42,573 bases of DNA from Gammaproteobacteria bacterium (lineage in GTDB: Bacteria > Pseudomonadota > Gammaproteobacteria > Steroidobacterales > GCA-2729495), in assembly GCA_024277915.1 (NCBI GenBank), contig JAJRUG010000020.1, forward strand, positions 1 to 42,573, in the 5' to 3' direction. This document shows positions 17,801 to 24,706 of the stretch, piece by piece. Within the stretch, counting starts at the first letter, position 1. Each line of letters begins with the position of its first letter. A model generated the notes under the pieces. It searched no databases and was not told where the DNA came from. It saw nothing but the letters and a program-made list of their open reading frames with translations. The translations under genes and the position numbers were made by a program.

Positions 17801-17899
17801 CAGTCGCGGTGCGGCAGTTACATGATCTGCAATCAACAGAAAAAGAATCAGCGGTGTCAGTAACCGCACCAGACAGGGAAAAACCTGTCTGGTCATCAA
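14891..17899 (-). CDS. Giant exported multihaem cytochrome, 23 intact CXXCH of 24 ordered sites
   Basis: 1002 aa. The signal peptide is about residues 1-29 (LLTPLILFLLIADHVTA), and there is no C-terminal anchor. Twenty-three CXXCH motifs occur. From residue about 339 the protein consists of four tandem blocks of roughly 160 residues (starting near 339, 504, 681 and 845), each with four motifs in the order CH.PHN..g..mWaR, CLSCH, CxSCHDPHQW...NSFLRI, LCxxCH...gtEHDL. The first eight motifs form two less regular groups, so the plan is 6 x 4. In the third block the expected CXXCH is CGSRH (Arg767; TGC to CGC, base 15601). It is the last gene of the minus-strand operon, overlapping the NHL gene by four bases. 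It is likely a long periplasmic or extracellular wire. Confidence 0.9.
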   Translation of the reverse strand: MMTRQVFPCLVRLLTPLILFLLIADHVTAAPRLPSAKRECALCHIMWLNEFKRDDVTPLVSYDPRPLVESGRQDVSSTERMCLSCHDGWVLESRDLWKNKEHAHPVGQEPSEEIHIPIVEGKNLFPLNDDGKIYCGTCHTAHGVEWGATDSPVFMRVRSRDGELCQACHDEKTKGPAAGYHPLNEALEGRPALFDTTGAKLSNEEKITCQSCHSAHAAREEKLLVTANDRSQLCGSCHEDHAADSMAAAARLHTHPVNIIPEQARIPPSLEEQGARSGPDGEVICETCHKLHEARPSSSLLVADNKQSSLCGDCHEKQRRIAGGKHDMQLVAEAEGDVCSACHLPHQGKGPKMWAREPGASQDAMAALCLSCHDEGGLAEEHLVGRYSHPVGVDVGRLGQPVELPTFSSDGLKLVNSNTGLVTCASCHDPHQWDPARPGHAGKPGDSSDASNSFLRIADGPDSELCRACHEEKWLIQGTEHDLAKVAPEARNALDQTAAQSGLCGSCHQVHNSTGLSMWGRVLPGQTSTAATPCLSCHNPDGVAAKKLVGDHSHPLDVPITDLGIRTSLDEWSNSLASLPGADPLLPLPLFNQHGQRAGQDGQVSCGSCHDPHRWSPDTEVVALDVEGDSGNSFLRISEQGNSDLCINCHTDQAVVSLSMHGGEHLLLDQETPRNAVSGVCENCHQPHNSKGTFLWARDEGPGLSAGEKRCTSCHRDKGDAEETQPGRYSPPLQVKVANADLPEHLPLYTPDGKQAMHDGTVDCGSRHNPHQWQADDRLSRSGQTPDSKGDAGDSFLRMSAMRGELCSECHRDQQQVLGTDHDLAITGPEDMNDHAQTVQTSGLCGACHSIHNAISPMRLWARTLGDGDNPVEQTCRSCHVDNAVAQAKIPPNMLHPDKVIAWSEKLREDLHPVTVAPLPVFDNEGHAALTGVISCSSCHDPHQWQADLTQPAPGKNTEGDISTSFLRLSSTASFLCADCHGADSIFRYQYFHSEEERRNRR

Positions 17900-18831
17900 G
17901 GTGATATCTCGAATACTGAAACCTGGTTTTTCAGCATTTCAACGACATACAGTCGATCCTGTGTATCCAGTGCAATACCGGTCGGTGTGTCAAAGCGCCA
18001 GGGCATGCCGTCTTCACTACCGAGTACATAAAGAAACTCACCTGAATCCGCGAATACCTGTATCAGGTTCATATAACTGTCCGAAACGTAGAAACGACCT
18101 GCACTGTCAACGGCCACTCCCTTGGGACGGAAAAATTGTCCCGGCAAAACACCCCAGTCGCCAACCACCAGAGACAAATCTCCGCCTGGATTAAAAACCT
18201 GAACCCGTGTATTTAATACATCGACTACGGCAAGGCGGCCATCCGCCAGCAGTGTTGCACTGGCAGGATAGCGGAATTGACCGCGGTTGGAGCCGTTGCT
18301 GCCCCATTCGCGTAACAGATTTCCCTGACGGGAAAATACCATGACTTTATGATTCCTGTTGCCGGTAATATACAGTTCCTTGCCGTTGTGATTAACCGTG
18401 ATATCAATGGGTCGTGCCGGTTTGCCGCCATCATGCATGACGATACTACTGATAAAATTCCCCGTCTGGCTGAAAATCTGAATTCGGTGATTTCCGGTGT
18501 CGGCTACGTAGATTTCTCCATTGCCAGCGGTAATGCCAACCGGGCTACTGAACTGCCCCTCAGCTTCGCCCGGCCCGCCGATCTGAAATCGGTACCTGCC
18601 ATTGTGATCGAAGACAACGACGCGGTGGTTACCACCGTCGACCACGTAGATATACCGTGCATCGACGGCCACATCGCTGGGCAGTGCCAACAGATCACTG
18701 GTCTGGCCACCGAGTTCCATCAGCGGTTGAATGGCGCGAGTCGGAATAGAATCTGCCTTGCCGGGGCAGGAAATCAACAGGAAAAGAAAAATGAAAAAAC
18801 TCTTGGCGACCAGCTTACGGCTCAGGCACAT
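17896..18831 (-). CDS. NHL-repeat six-bladed beta-propeller lipoprotein C
   Basis: About 311 aa. Three consecutive ATGs occur at 18837, 18834 and 18831; the third has GGAG at proper spacing. It gives a hydrophobic lead ending in a lipobox (FLFLLISC, Cys22, Pro at +2). Six canonical NHL blades follow, such as PVGITAGNGEIYVADTGNHRIQIF and PKGVAVDSAGRFYVSDSY. It overlaps the end of the trihaem gene upstream and the start of the giant cytochrome downstream, so it is co-translated with both. It is closer to the textbook NHL consensus than lipoproteins A and B. It may position or secrete the giant cytochrome. Confidence 0.87.
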   Translation of the reverse strand: MCLSRKLVAKSFFIFLFLLISCPGKADSIPTRAIQPLMELGGQTSDLLALPSDVAVDARYIYVVDGGNHRVVVFDHNGRYRFQIGGPGEAEGQFSSPVGITAGNGEIYVADTGNHRIQIFSQTGNFISSIVMHDGGKPARPIDITVNHNGKELYITGNRNHKVMVFSRQGNLLREWGSNGSNRGQFRYPASATLLADGRLAVVDVLNTRVQVFNPGGDLSLVVGDWGVLPGQFFRPKGVAVDSAGRFYVSDSYMNLIQVFADSGEFLYVLGSEDGMPWRFDTPTGIALDTQDRLYVVEMLKNQVSVFEISP

Positions 18832-19900
18832 CATCATCTCCGCTCGGTGGGGGGGAGGATTTGCGCCACCAGGCGCGTGGCTTTGCAGCTTCTTCATCGC
18901 TGGTTGGCATCTCCTGATCCTCACCGATCAGCGTCTTGCTATCGGGTAATGACAGGCCACTCTCGAAGAGTCTGGGAAGATAGAATTCCCGGTATTTGTC
19001 GACGATACCAACCAGATTGAGATTAGTGACGTCGTCGATTCGCTGATCGGAGAATCCGAGCTCACGAAACGGCAGGTAACTTTTGTCTTCTGCGATATGG
19101 CAACGCGAGCAGAAGCGACCCTTGGGGCTGACCATCGCATGAAAGCGTTTTTTCAATGCATCCTTGTCCTGATCGGAAAGCTGTTCGCGAATGGCCAGAA
19201 ACTCTTGCACATCGGATGATTGTTCAGTAATTTCCAGCAGCTCATTTTCACCGCTGCTGGTGTCATAAACCACAATCTTCGAATAGTAGTCATCGGTATC
19301 GACCAGAAACCCGGTGTCGGGGTTGGTACTGGTGCCGAAATGCGGCCCCTGTACCTCGATCCCCGAATAGTTCAGCCACGCAAATTGATAGTTTTCTTCC
19401 GGTGCTTTGCGCGGGTCCGTATGACAGGTCATGCAACCGATAAACTGGGTATGCATATTGAGCAGTGTGCGCACCATGCGCTGCTTGGAATGGGAATAGT
19501 CACCGTGGCAGTAGAAGCAGACTGATTTCTTGCCGAGGTTGACCAGATCCTGTTCGGGTTCGTTATGAAAATGCCGCATACGTTCCGTAAAACGCTGTTC
19601 ACTCAGTTCCTGTAACAGCTTCGGCTGTTCGGCACTACGCGGCAACCCAAGAAACCCGGTCAATGCGACAGTCAGCTCGAATAGCAATACCAGAATGATC
19701 GAACCGAGAATCAGCGTGGTCAGGAAGCTGATGACAGGGTGTCCTGTCCGTAGTCCGCTGATGCTGAACGGATCATTGCGGAAGGCACCGGGAATTTTAG
19801 CCTTGTGGTCAATGATGACCAGCATGGCGATGCCGAGCAGCACAAACAGCACTACTGTGAGGACAATAAAGATAACCAATTGAGGACTGACCTGACCCAT
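18815..19900 (-). CDS. Membrane-anchored trihaem c-type cytochrome (module 1)
   Basis: 361 aa. Two N-terminal membrane helices (about residues 8-30 and 57-82) precede a periplasmic domain with three CXXCH motifs: CFYCH, CMTCH and CSRCH. Conserved stretches around them (LLNMHTQFIGCMTCH, VGIVDKYREFYLP) reappear in the plus-strand paralogue at 24703 (FMNMHAFYLACETCH, VGMIEKYKEFYIP). The C-terminal tail is acidic and proline-rich (PPPSGDDDVPEP). It follows the 38-aa membrane protein by four bases and overlaps the NHL gene. Next to a cytochrome b it probably accepts electrons from the quinol-oxidising subunit. It is not a NapC/NrfH protein: it has too few haems and different spacing. Confidence 0.85.
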   Translation of the reverse strand: MGQVSPQLVIFIVLTVVLFVLLGIAMLVIIDHKAKIPGAFRNDPFSISGLRTGHPVISFLTTLILGSIILVLLFELTVALTGFLGLPRSAEQPKLLQELSEQRFTERMRHFHNEPEQDLVNLGKKSVCFYCHGDYSHSKQRMVRTLLNMHTQFIGCMTCHTDPRKAPEENYQFAWLNYSGIEVQGPHFGTSTNPDTGFLVDTDDYYSKIVVYDTSSGENELLEITEQSSDVQEFLAIREQLSDQDKDALKKRFHAMVSPKGRFCSRCHIAEDKSYLPFRELGFSDQRIDDVTNLNLVGIVDKYREFYLPRLFESGLSLPDSKTLIGEDQEMPTSDEEAAKPRAWWRKSSPPPSGDDDVPEP

Positions 19901-19904
19901 TACC

Positions 19905-20021
19905 CTAGTACTCGGTGAGTATCAACCAGATTGCAAAAAGACCAAGCAGTGTCGCGCAGAACACAAAGAACAGCGAGCTGTAAGCAATAATTTTTTGCAA
20001 TGCTGTCAGAGGTTTCATCAT
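19905..20021 (-). CDS. 38-aa single-helix membrane protein (module 1)
   Basis: A 38-residue peptide, MMKPLTALQKIIAY followed by one hydrophobic helix and a short LTEY tail. Its ATG at 20021 overlaps the cytochrome b stop codon (ATGA) and its stop lies four bases before the trihaem gene, so it is embedded in the operon. The size and topology are those of small stabilising subunits of respiratory complexes. The divergent operon has a similar-sized peptide at 22588. Function unknown. Confidence 0.65.
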   Translation of the reverse strand: MMKPLTALQKIIAYSSLFFVFCATLLGLFAIWLILTEY

Positions 20022-20944
20022 GAGGAAGTACTCTCGGCCATATCCTCGCCCGGTTTCCAGTTCGCCAGGAGATCCAGAAGATAGGCCCGTTCCCCGGGGA
20101 ACTCTACCAGGTTGCGCAGGTACTCCAGAAAATGTTCCTCGATCTGGTGCTCGCGGGTAATTTTTCCGGTCAGGAACGTCCATTGCATCGGGAAACGCCC
20201 CGGTGCGAGGTGAACGTTGTACCAATGCCAGAAAGCGATCACCAACAAAGCCAGCAGCGCTTCGTGTGGATGTGACAGACGCATCATCTCCTGGAAATTT
20301 GAAACAATACCAATCGGCAGCACAGCAGCCCAGAACTCCGGAAACAGGAAAGATGAGCCGGAGATAATCATTACCAGGTTGCCGAAAGCAGCGGCAAAGT
20401 AATGGATCTTCTGCTTGTACATGAACTTGTCCATTTCCGGTCGCTGATCATGCTTGCCTGCAAAATACAGCATGTCCTGTTTGAAGTCGCGGATATCCTT
20501 GAAAGTAGGAATGATGGTGCGCTGCAGTTCGAAACGCCCCCGCATTATCTGCTGGAGTGGTCCGAGCGTGATAGTGACCATGTGATACAACATCCCGAAA
20601 ATCATGACACTGGCGAGGGTACGGTGCATGATTCTGGATACGTCAACCCCACCGATCAGGGAATTAAGAGGCTCCGCCCAGAAATGATCAAAAAAAGCGA
20701 TCGGCAAGCCGGTGAAAGCCAGTGCCAGAAAGCTTACAAAGATCATCATATGCTGAATACGGGTATGAATAGAGTAACGCGGCAGATCGCCGATCGGGTT
20801 GGAGACAACATTTTTATACAGCAACACCTTGTCATCCGGCATTGCGGCGATCACCTTTTCGATCTCGCTGCGTTGCTGATCATCGACACGATGGATGCGC
20901 ATCGAAGTTTCAAGAACATCCCGGGCCTCTGCTGAAAGGTTCAT
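20018..20944 (-). CDS. Di-haem cytochrome b (FdnI/HydC-like), module 1
   Basis: 308 aa. A soluble N-terminal segment of about 50 residues is followed by four hydrophobic segments. Conserved histidines sit where the b-haem ligands lie in the formate dehydrogenase gamma/NiFe-hydrogenase cytochrome b family: RIQH (His65), IMHR (His107), HPHEALLAL and FWHWYNVH. The paralogue at 23891 keeps the same four sites (RVQH, LIHR, MHTDEALLAV, FVHWYNVH). It should oxidise or reduce quinol and exchange electrons with the flanking c-type cytochromes. It lies 26 bases after the octahaem gene and overlaps the small membrane protein. The extra N-terminal domain is absent from the paralogue. Confidence 0.85.
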   Translation of the reverse strand: MNLSAEARDVLETSMRIHRVDDQQRSEIEKVIAAMPDDKVLLYKNVVSNPIGDLPRYSIHTRIQHMMIFVSFLALAFTGLPIAFFDHFWAEPLNSLIGGVDVSRIMHRTLASVMIFGMLYHMVTITLGPLQQIMRGRFELQRTIIPTFKDIRDFKQDMLYFAGKHDQRPEMDKFMYKQKIHYFAAAFGNLVMIISGSSFLFPEFWAAVLPIGIVSNFQEMMRLSHPHEALLALLVIAFWHWYNVHLAPGRFPMQWTFLTGKITREHQIEEHFLEYLRNLVEFPGERAYLLDLLANWKPGEDMAESTSS

Positions 20945-20970
20945 GATTTTTGTTTCCTGTTAGTGTTCAA

Positions 20971-22101
20971 TCACGACTCACGATCGCGTCCGCGTCGTGA
21001 ACGTCGCCACCAGGATGAACCGTTGCGGATACGCCATCCGACTCCGTCTCGCCGGCGACCGACAGTTTCGAATAATGCCAGACCGACCAGTGCTGCAATC
21101 ACAATGTAAGCCACCCAGTTGTATACAATCTCGGCATAATAGATGAATGGCCCCTCTTCGCGATCACTGGTCGGATGGGGGTCGAGTGCCGCATAGTTTT
21201 CATTGGCATAGGTATGGCAGCGTTTGCAGGTTTCGACTTTGCGCCCGGGGCTGACCGGCGACAACGGATCACGTGAAGGGCGTATGAAGTGGGCGCTGAG
21301 GTAATAGTTGTCCTGGTCAACATGGCAATCCAGGCAGTTGGGCGTGTTCTGGAATCCATAGCGTGTCACTTTACCGTGAAAGCTGTTGTTATAGGATTCC
21401 ACTGCCAGGCGGTATTTTTTTCCCAGCTCACGTCCTTCAGCAGCAGCCACCTTCAAATGACGTTCCACCAGGCGCTCGTCCCCGTGACACGATGAGCATA
21501 GCGCCACAATTTCCTCCGGAGTGCGCTTGACCTCGCGAATACGCCGGCTGGTATGTTTATACCAGTTTTCAACAAACTTGTTGTCTTCATGACAGATAAC
21601 ACAGCGGTCTACAATCTCTTTTGGCGGCTGTCCTTCATCGGGGTTATAGATCGGGTTACGGTGGCAGGTCACACAGTAAGGTTTGTCTATATCTGGTCCT
21701 TCAGCCTGTTTCTCCCGGCCGTGAGTACTGCGCTGATATTCCTCAGCGATCAACCGGTGACTGAAATTTTTCCCTGTTGCAGGGTTCTTGATAGAGTGAC
21801 ATTCAGAGTCACAGGTTACGCCGGTTTCAACATCACGGTGCGGGAGTTGCTTGATGTAGGTATGACAATCTGTGCAGGGTACGTTGCGGTGTACGGTGGA
21901 GCCGAAGATATGCGGCATGACATAGTAAGATCGTTTGGCGCCTTCTTCTGTGATCCGACCCATCTTCGGGTACTTGTGACACAACAGGCACCCTTCATCA
22001 TCTTCGAAGGCTGCCAGAGAACCAGCAGACCAGAGAATCCCGCAGAAGGCAATTAACAATAGCCATCCTGTTTGCCGAATATTTACAACGCCATGATTCA
22101 T
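20971..22101 (-). CDS. Octahaem c-type cytochrome with C-terminal membrane anchor (module 1)
   Basis: 376 aa from the ATG at 22101, which gives a normal signal peptide (about 30 residues); an ATG at 22155 would add an unusual extension. It has seven CXXCH motifs (CLLCH, CTDCH, CVTCH, CVICH, CSSCH, CLDCH, CKRCH) and one CX3CH, CDSECH, as the third site. A single membrane helix (about residues 325-347) is followed by a very basic Arg/Trp-rich cytoplasmic tail. The paralogue at 22836 has the same order and topology and also a CX3CH at site three. It is the first gene of the minus-strand operon and probably the electron-accepting subunit on the periplasmic face of the cytochrome b. Confidence 0.87.
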   Translation of the reverse strand: MNHGVVNIRQTGWLLLIAFCGILWSAGSLAAFEDDEGCLLCHKYPKMGRITEEGAKRSYYVMPHIFGSTVHRNVPCTDCHTYIKQLPHRDVETGVTCDSECHSIKNPATGKNFSHRLIAEEYQRSTHGREKQAEGPDIDKPYCVTCHRNPIYNPDEGQPPKEIVDRCVICHEDNKFVENWYKHTSRRIREVKRTPEEIVALCSSCHGDERLVERHLKVAAAEGRELGKKYRLAVESYNNSFHGKVTRYGFQNTPNCLDCHVDQDNYYLSAHFIRPSRDPLSPVSPGRKVETCKRCHTYANENYAALDPHPTSDREEGPFIYYAEIVYNWVAYIVIAALVGLALFETVGRRRDGVGWRIRNGSSWWRRSRRGRDRES

Positions 22102-22136
22102 GGGTTTCTTTTGGTTGTATTTCAGAACCTGACAAT

Positions 22137-22142
22137 AGTATA
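22137..22142 (-). promoter_or_regulatory. Candidate -10 element of the minus-strand cytochrome operon
   Basis: On the minus strand TATACT (5 of 6 to consensus) lies about 36 bases upstream of the octahaem start codon. No convincing -35 is visible at 16-18 bases, which would fit an activator-dependent promoter. An FNR-like palindrome lies upstream, at 22170-22183, centred near -46 relative to a start site predicted from this element. Confidence 0.35.
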
Positions 22143-22169
22143 GGGTAAAATGCAAGTGCAGTGCCCCTA

Positions 22170-22183
22170 TTGACCTGTGTCAT
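22170..22183. promoter_or_regulatory. FNR/DNR-like palindrome between divergent operons
   Basis: TTGACCTGTGTCAT fits the TTGAY-N4-RTCAA layout of FNR/DNR boxes with one mismatch in the last base. It lies in the 97-base gap between the divergent cytochrome operons, where one site could serve both. Anaerobic or redox control would suit the locus. The spacing to the predicted -10 is not the canonical -41.5, so this is only a candidate. Confidence 0.35.
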
Positions 22184-22198
22184 TTCCGGCGAGAAATC

Positions 22199-22426
22199 AT
22201 GAGTACTTACAAAGCCCGGTTGCGGGCTCTTAACCGTATCGTATGGATCGCATTATTTTTCGCCCTGTCCGTCACATTTGCCTGGCTGGAATGGCGTTCA
22301 GAGGGCAGGTCAACTATGGGCTGGTTTCTTGCAACCGGCCTGTGGTCTGCAGCCTGCGGAATCGGGTTTTCGGGTGGTGAATGGTGGATTCGTCGTTCCG
22401 GTGTTAAAAACCGCCGGCCGGAGTAG
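22199..22426 (+). CDS. Small two-helix membrane protein
   Basis: 75 aa with a basic N-terminus (MSTYKARLRALNR), two hydrophobic segments (about residues 14-30 and 40-58) and a basic C-terminus. A weak GCGAGAAA precedes the ATG. It is divergently placed from the minus-strand octahaem gene and 160 bases ahead of the next small gene. I do not recognise the family. Membrane location and position suggest it belongs to the plus-strand module, perhaps as an accessory subunit. Confidence 0.55.
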   Translation: MSTYKARLRALNRIVWIALFFALSVTFAWLEWRSEGRSTMGWFLATGLWSAACGIGFSGGEWWIRRSGVKNRRPE

Positions 22427-22520
22427 TAATCAACGCCTGTTTATGCGCACTGTCCACTGTGTGCACCCCCTGCTTGCCCGGCGCACTGTTTGAGTCTAAT
22501 ATAGTATTGGTTGCAGCTTA

Positions 22521-22534
22521 TTGTGTACAATCAA
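22521..22534. promoter_or_regulatory. Second FNR-like site upstream of module 2
   Basis: TTGTGTACAATCAA matches the FNR consensus TTGAT-N4-ATCAA at 8 of 10 specified bases. It is 53 bases upstream of the 37-aa gene and overlaps a weak promoter-like pair (TTGTGT, 17 bases, TATACC at 22544-22549). Together with the site at 22170 it suggests common redox control. It is a candidate only. Confidence 0.3.
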
Positions 22535-22587
22535 TAAGTTGCATATACCTGCATGTTGCCGATTGTGAAAATCAAGGAGGTACAGGC

Positions 22588-22701
22588 ATGGTCAAAGCAG
22601 ACAGCCCATTTCGCGAGATCTGTACCTGGTGTATCGCGACTCTGGTGGCTCTGATACCGCTGGTGTTACTGCTGGTCTGGTTGATGTCTTCCGCTGACTA
22701 G
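22588..22701 (+). CDS. 37-aa single-helix membrane protein (module 2)
   Basis: A 37-residue peptide with an N-terminal MVKADSPFREI and one hydrophobic helix ending LLVWLMSSAD. AAGGAGG lies 7 bases before the ATG, one of the best ribosome-binding sites in the window, which strongly supports translation. It is the likely counterpart of the 38-aa peptide in module 1, although here it precedes the octahaem gene. It is too short to assign to a family. Confidence 0.6.
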   Translation: MVKADSPFREICTWCIATLVALIPLVLLLVWLMSSAD

Positions 22702-22747
22702 TCTGCGGGTGTGGCCGTCTTCGTTTGAATACGTTATATACTGCCTG

Positions 22748-22767
22748 TTGATATGTATAAGTATCAA
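22748..22767. promoter_or_regulatory. Inverted repeat upstream of the module 2 octahaem gene
   Basis: A perfect inverted repeat, TTGATA (22748-22753) and TATCAA (22762-22767), is separated by 8 bases. It lies about 70 bases before the octahaem start. The half sites look like FNR halves, but the spacing is wrong for FNR. It could be another regulator's operator. Confidence 0.3.
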
Positions 22768-22835
22768 TATCCGGGCAGAGTGTAGCGTGGTAAAAATCCT
22801 GCAACAGGAAAAATTAAACAAGGGCGGCACAGCCA

Positions 22836-23888
22836 ATGATTAGGCGCTATTCGCACATATTTGGTGCGTCTCTGGTAGCTATTGTTTCGTTGACTCTCTA
22901 TTCAGCTCCGGTAGTAGCGGATGACGAACTCGATTGCATCATGTGCCACAAATACCGCGGTCTGAGCAGGATTGATGAAGACGGCGAATTCAGGCTTTTT
23001 TACATCAACCAGGAGTTATTCAACAGCGGACCCCATCGCCGTAACCAGTGCAAGGATTGCCATAACGATATCGACCGTATCCCGCACAAGCCTGCTGTCA
23101 AAGTGGACTGCGCACAGCAATGCCACATTGTAGAACCTTCGGGTGAGAAAAGATTTACCCACGAATCGATTGCTGAAACACTTGCGCGCAGTGCTCATGG
23201 CAAGCTTGATGCCGAGGGCAACCCGAAACCCTTTCAGGAGGATTATCCTGACTGCAAGGATTGCCACGATCAGCCATTCTACCGGCCGGTGTCCGTGGAC
23301 AAGGGTACGATTCACCCAGGGGTCAGTGAACGGGCTGTCACCCGATGCAAAAGCTGCCACAAGAACGGCGATTTCGCCGAAGACTTCTACGAACATGTCA
23401 CTTCACGATTGCGTAAAACACGCTTCCCGATGGAGACCATTGAGAACTGTGCCAAGTGCCATCAAGACCCGGAGTTCAGGGAGCGGCACGAGCTGGATGA
23501 TGTTGTTACTTCCTACAAGCAGACTTTTCACGGAAAACTGATTGCGCTGGGTTCCGAAAAAACGGCGGACTGCCTGGACTGTCATGTTGTTGCCGGTGAG
23601 AACACACATCTGATCGAGTCACAATCAGAACCGGCTTCGGCTGTCTATAAGACAAACGTTCCAGCAACCTGTGGAACCGAAGGCTGCCATACTCAGGCAG
23701 GGCCCTATCTGGCGGGTTTCCAGACGCATGTGACCTATGATCGGGAAAAATATCCGATGCAATTTTACATGCTGATTTTTTTCAAGGGCCTGATCGCCGT
23801 AGTATTGTATTTCTTCCTGGCGCTGATCTTTTTTGAGCTGTTGCGCCGCTTGTTTCCGAACTTTACGTTCATCAGGGAGAAGCGCTGA
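22836..23888 (+). CDS. Octahaem c-type cytochrome with C-terminal membrane anchor (module 2)
   Basis: 350 aa with a signal peptide ending near PVVA. Six CXXCH motifs (CIMCH, CKDCH, CKDCH, CKSCH, CAKCH, CLDCH) are joined by CAQQCH (CX3CH, third site) and CGTEGCH (CX4CH, last site). A single hydrophobic helix (about residues 311-333) near the C-terminus anchors it, with a short basic tail. Segment-by-segment similarity to the minus-strand protein at 20971 is clear: CHKY near the N-terminus, THESIAE versus SHRLIAE, FHGK and NCLDCH/DCLDCHV. It heads the plus-strand bc-type module, with the cytochrome b gene two bases downstream. The unusual haem motifs are probably functional because their positions are conserved. 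Confidence 0.87.
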   Translation: MIRRYSHIFGASLVAIVSLTLYSAPVVADDELDCIMCHKYRGLSRIDEDGEFRLFYINQELFNSGPHRRNQCKDCHNDIDRIPHKPAVKVDCAQQCHIVEPSGEKRFTHESIAETLARSAHGKLDAEGNPKPFQEDYPDCKDCHDQPFYRPVSVDKGTIHPGVSERAVTRCKSCHKNGDFAEDFYEHVTSRLRKTRFPMETIENCAKCHQDPEFRERHELDDVVTSYKQTFHGKLIALGSEKTADCLDCHVVAGENTHLIESQSEPASAVYKTNVPATCGTEGCHTQAGPYLAGFQTHVTYDREKYPMQFYMLIFFKGLIAVVLYFFLALIFFELLRRLFPNFTFIREKR

Positions 23889-23890
23889 TC

Positions 23891-24706
23891 ATGTCCCGAT
23901 ATGAGCCCATTATTTACAAGGACGGCAAGCGTTATTTCTACCGTTTCTCCGTACACCAGCGGGTGCAACATGTCATTCTGTTCAGTATGGTTCTGTTGCT
24001 GGCAATAACCGGTTTTCCATTACGTCATGCCGAGGAACCATGGGCCAAACCGCTGTACGATTTTATGGGCGGGACGGACCTGGCGCCATTGATACATCGT
24101 GCCGCAGGTACGGTATTACTGGGTCTGTTTGTCTACCACACGATCTACTGGATCGTGTTGTTTATTCGGAATGATCTCGGCCAGCTCAAGGCTCATGGGC
24201 AACTGAACTTCAAAACCGGCATCAAGGCATTTTTTTCCCAGGAGATGGTTCCCAACATGAGGGATTTTCACGACATTGTGGATGCGTGGAAATACCTGTT
24301 GTACTTCACCAACCGGCCACCCCGGCATGAAAGAATGTCATGGCGGGAGAAATTTGATTATTTTGCACCTTACTGGGGAGTGCCCATACTCGGCCCGGCG
24401 GGCGTCCTGTTGTGGTGGCATGATGAAGTCACACACTTCATTCCGGGTATCGTGCTCAATGCCGCTTACATCATGCACACAGACGAGGCGTTGCTGGCGG
24501 TGCTGTTTCTGTTCTTCGTACACTGGTACAACGTTCACTACGCGCCCGAAAAGTTCCCCGCTGCCACGGTCTGGCTGACCGGATATCTCACTGAGGATGA
24601 GATGATTCACGAGCATTACTCAGAGTATCTGAGAGTAATGACCGAGCATGGTCTTGAGGATGAGATCAGGCCGCAGCATTTCGGTGGCCAGGAGTATGAG
24701 CTGTGA
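23891..24706 (+). CDS. Di-haem cytochrome b (FdnI/HydC-like), module 2
   Basis: 271 aa, four membrane helices. Putative b-haem ligands are His in RVQH, LIHR, MHTDEALLAV and FVHWYNVH, all conserved in the module 1 paralogue, which is longer only at its N-terminus. It starts two bases after the octahaem gene and its stop overlaps the GTG start of the trihaem gene, so the three are translated together. It probably forms the quinone-reactive core of an inner-membrane complex with the octahaem and trihaem proteins. The direction of electron flow cannot be deduced from sequence. Confidence 0.86.
   Translation: MSRYEPIIYKDGKRYFYRFSVHQRVQHVILFSMVLLLAITGFPLRHAEEPWAKPLYDFMGGTDLAPLIHRAAGTVLLGLFVYHTIYWIVLFIRNDLGQLKAHGQLNFKTGIKAFFSQEMVPNMRDFHDIVDAWKYLLYFTNRPPRHERMSWREKFDYFAPYWGVPILGPAGVLLWWHDEVTHFIPGIVLNAAYIMHTDEALLAVLFLFFVHWYNVHYAPEKFPAATVWLTGYLTEDEMIHEHYSEYLRVMTEHGLEDEIRPQHFGGQEYEL

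Noticed and set aside
7271-17899. Assignment of the locus to MtrCAB/OmcA or PioAB
   Set aside because: No decahaem MtrA-like protein and no large surface lipoprotein cytochrome are present; the barrel shows no MtrB-type N-terminal CXXC, and NHL lipoproteins are not part of Mtr.
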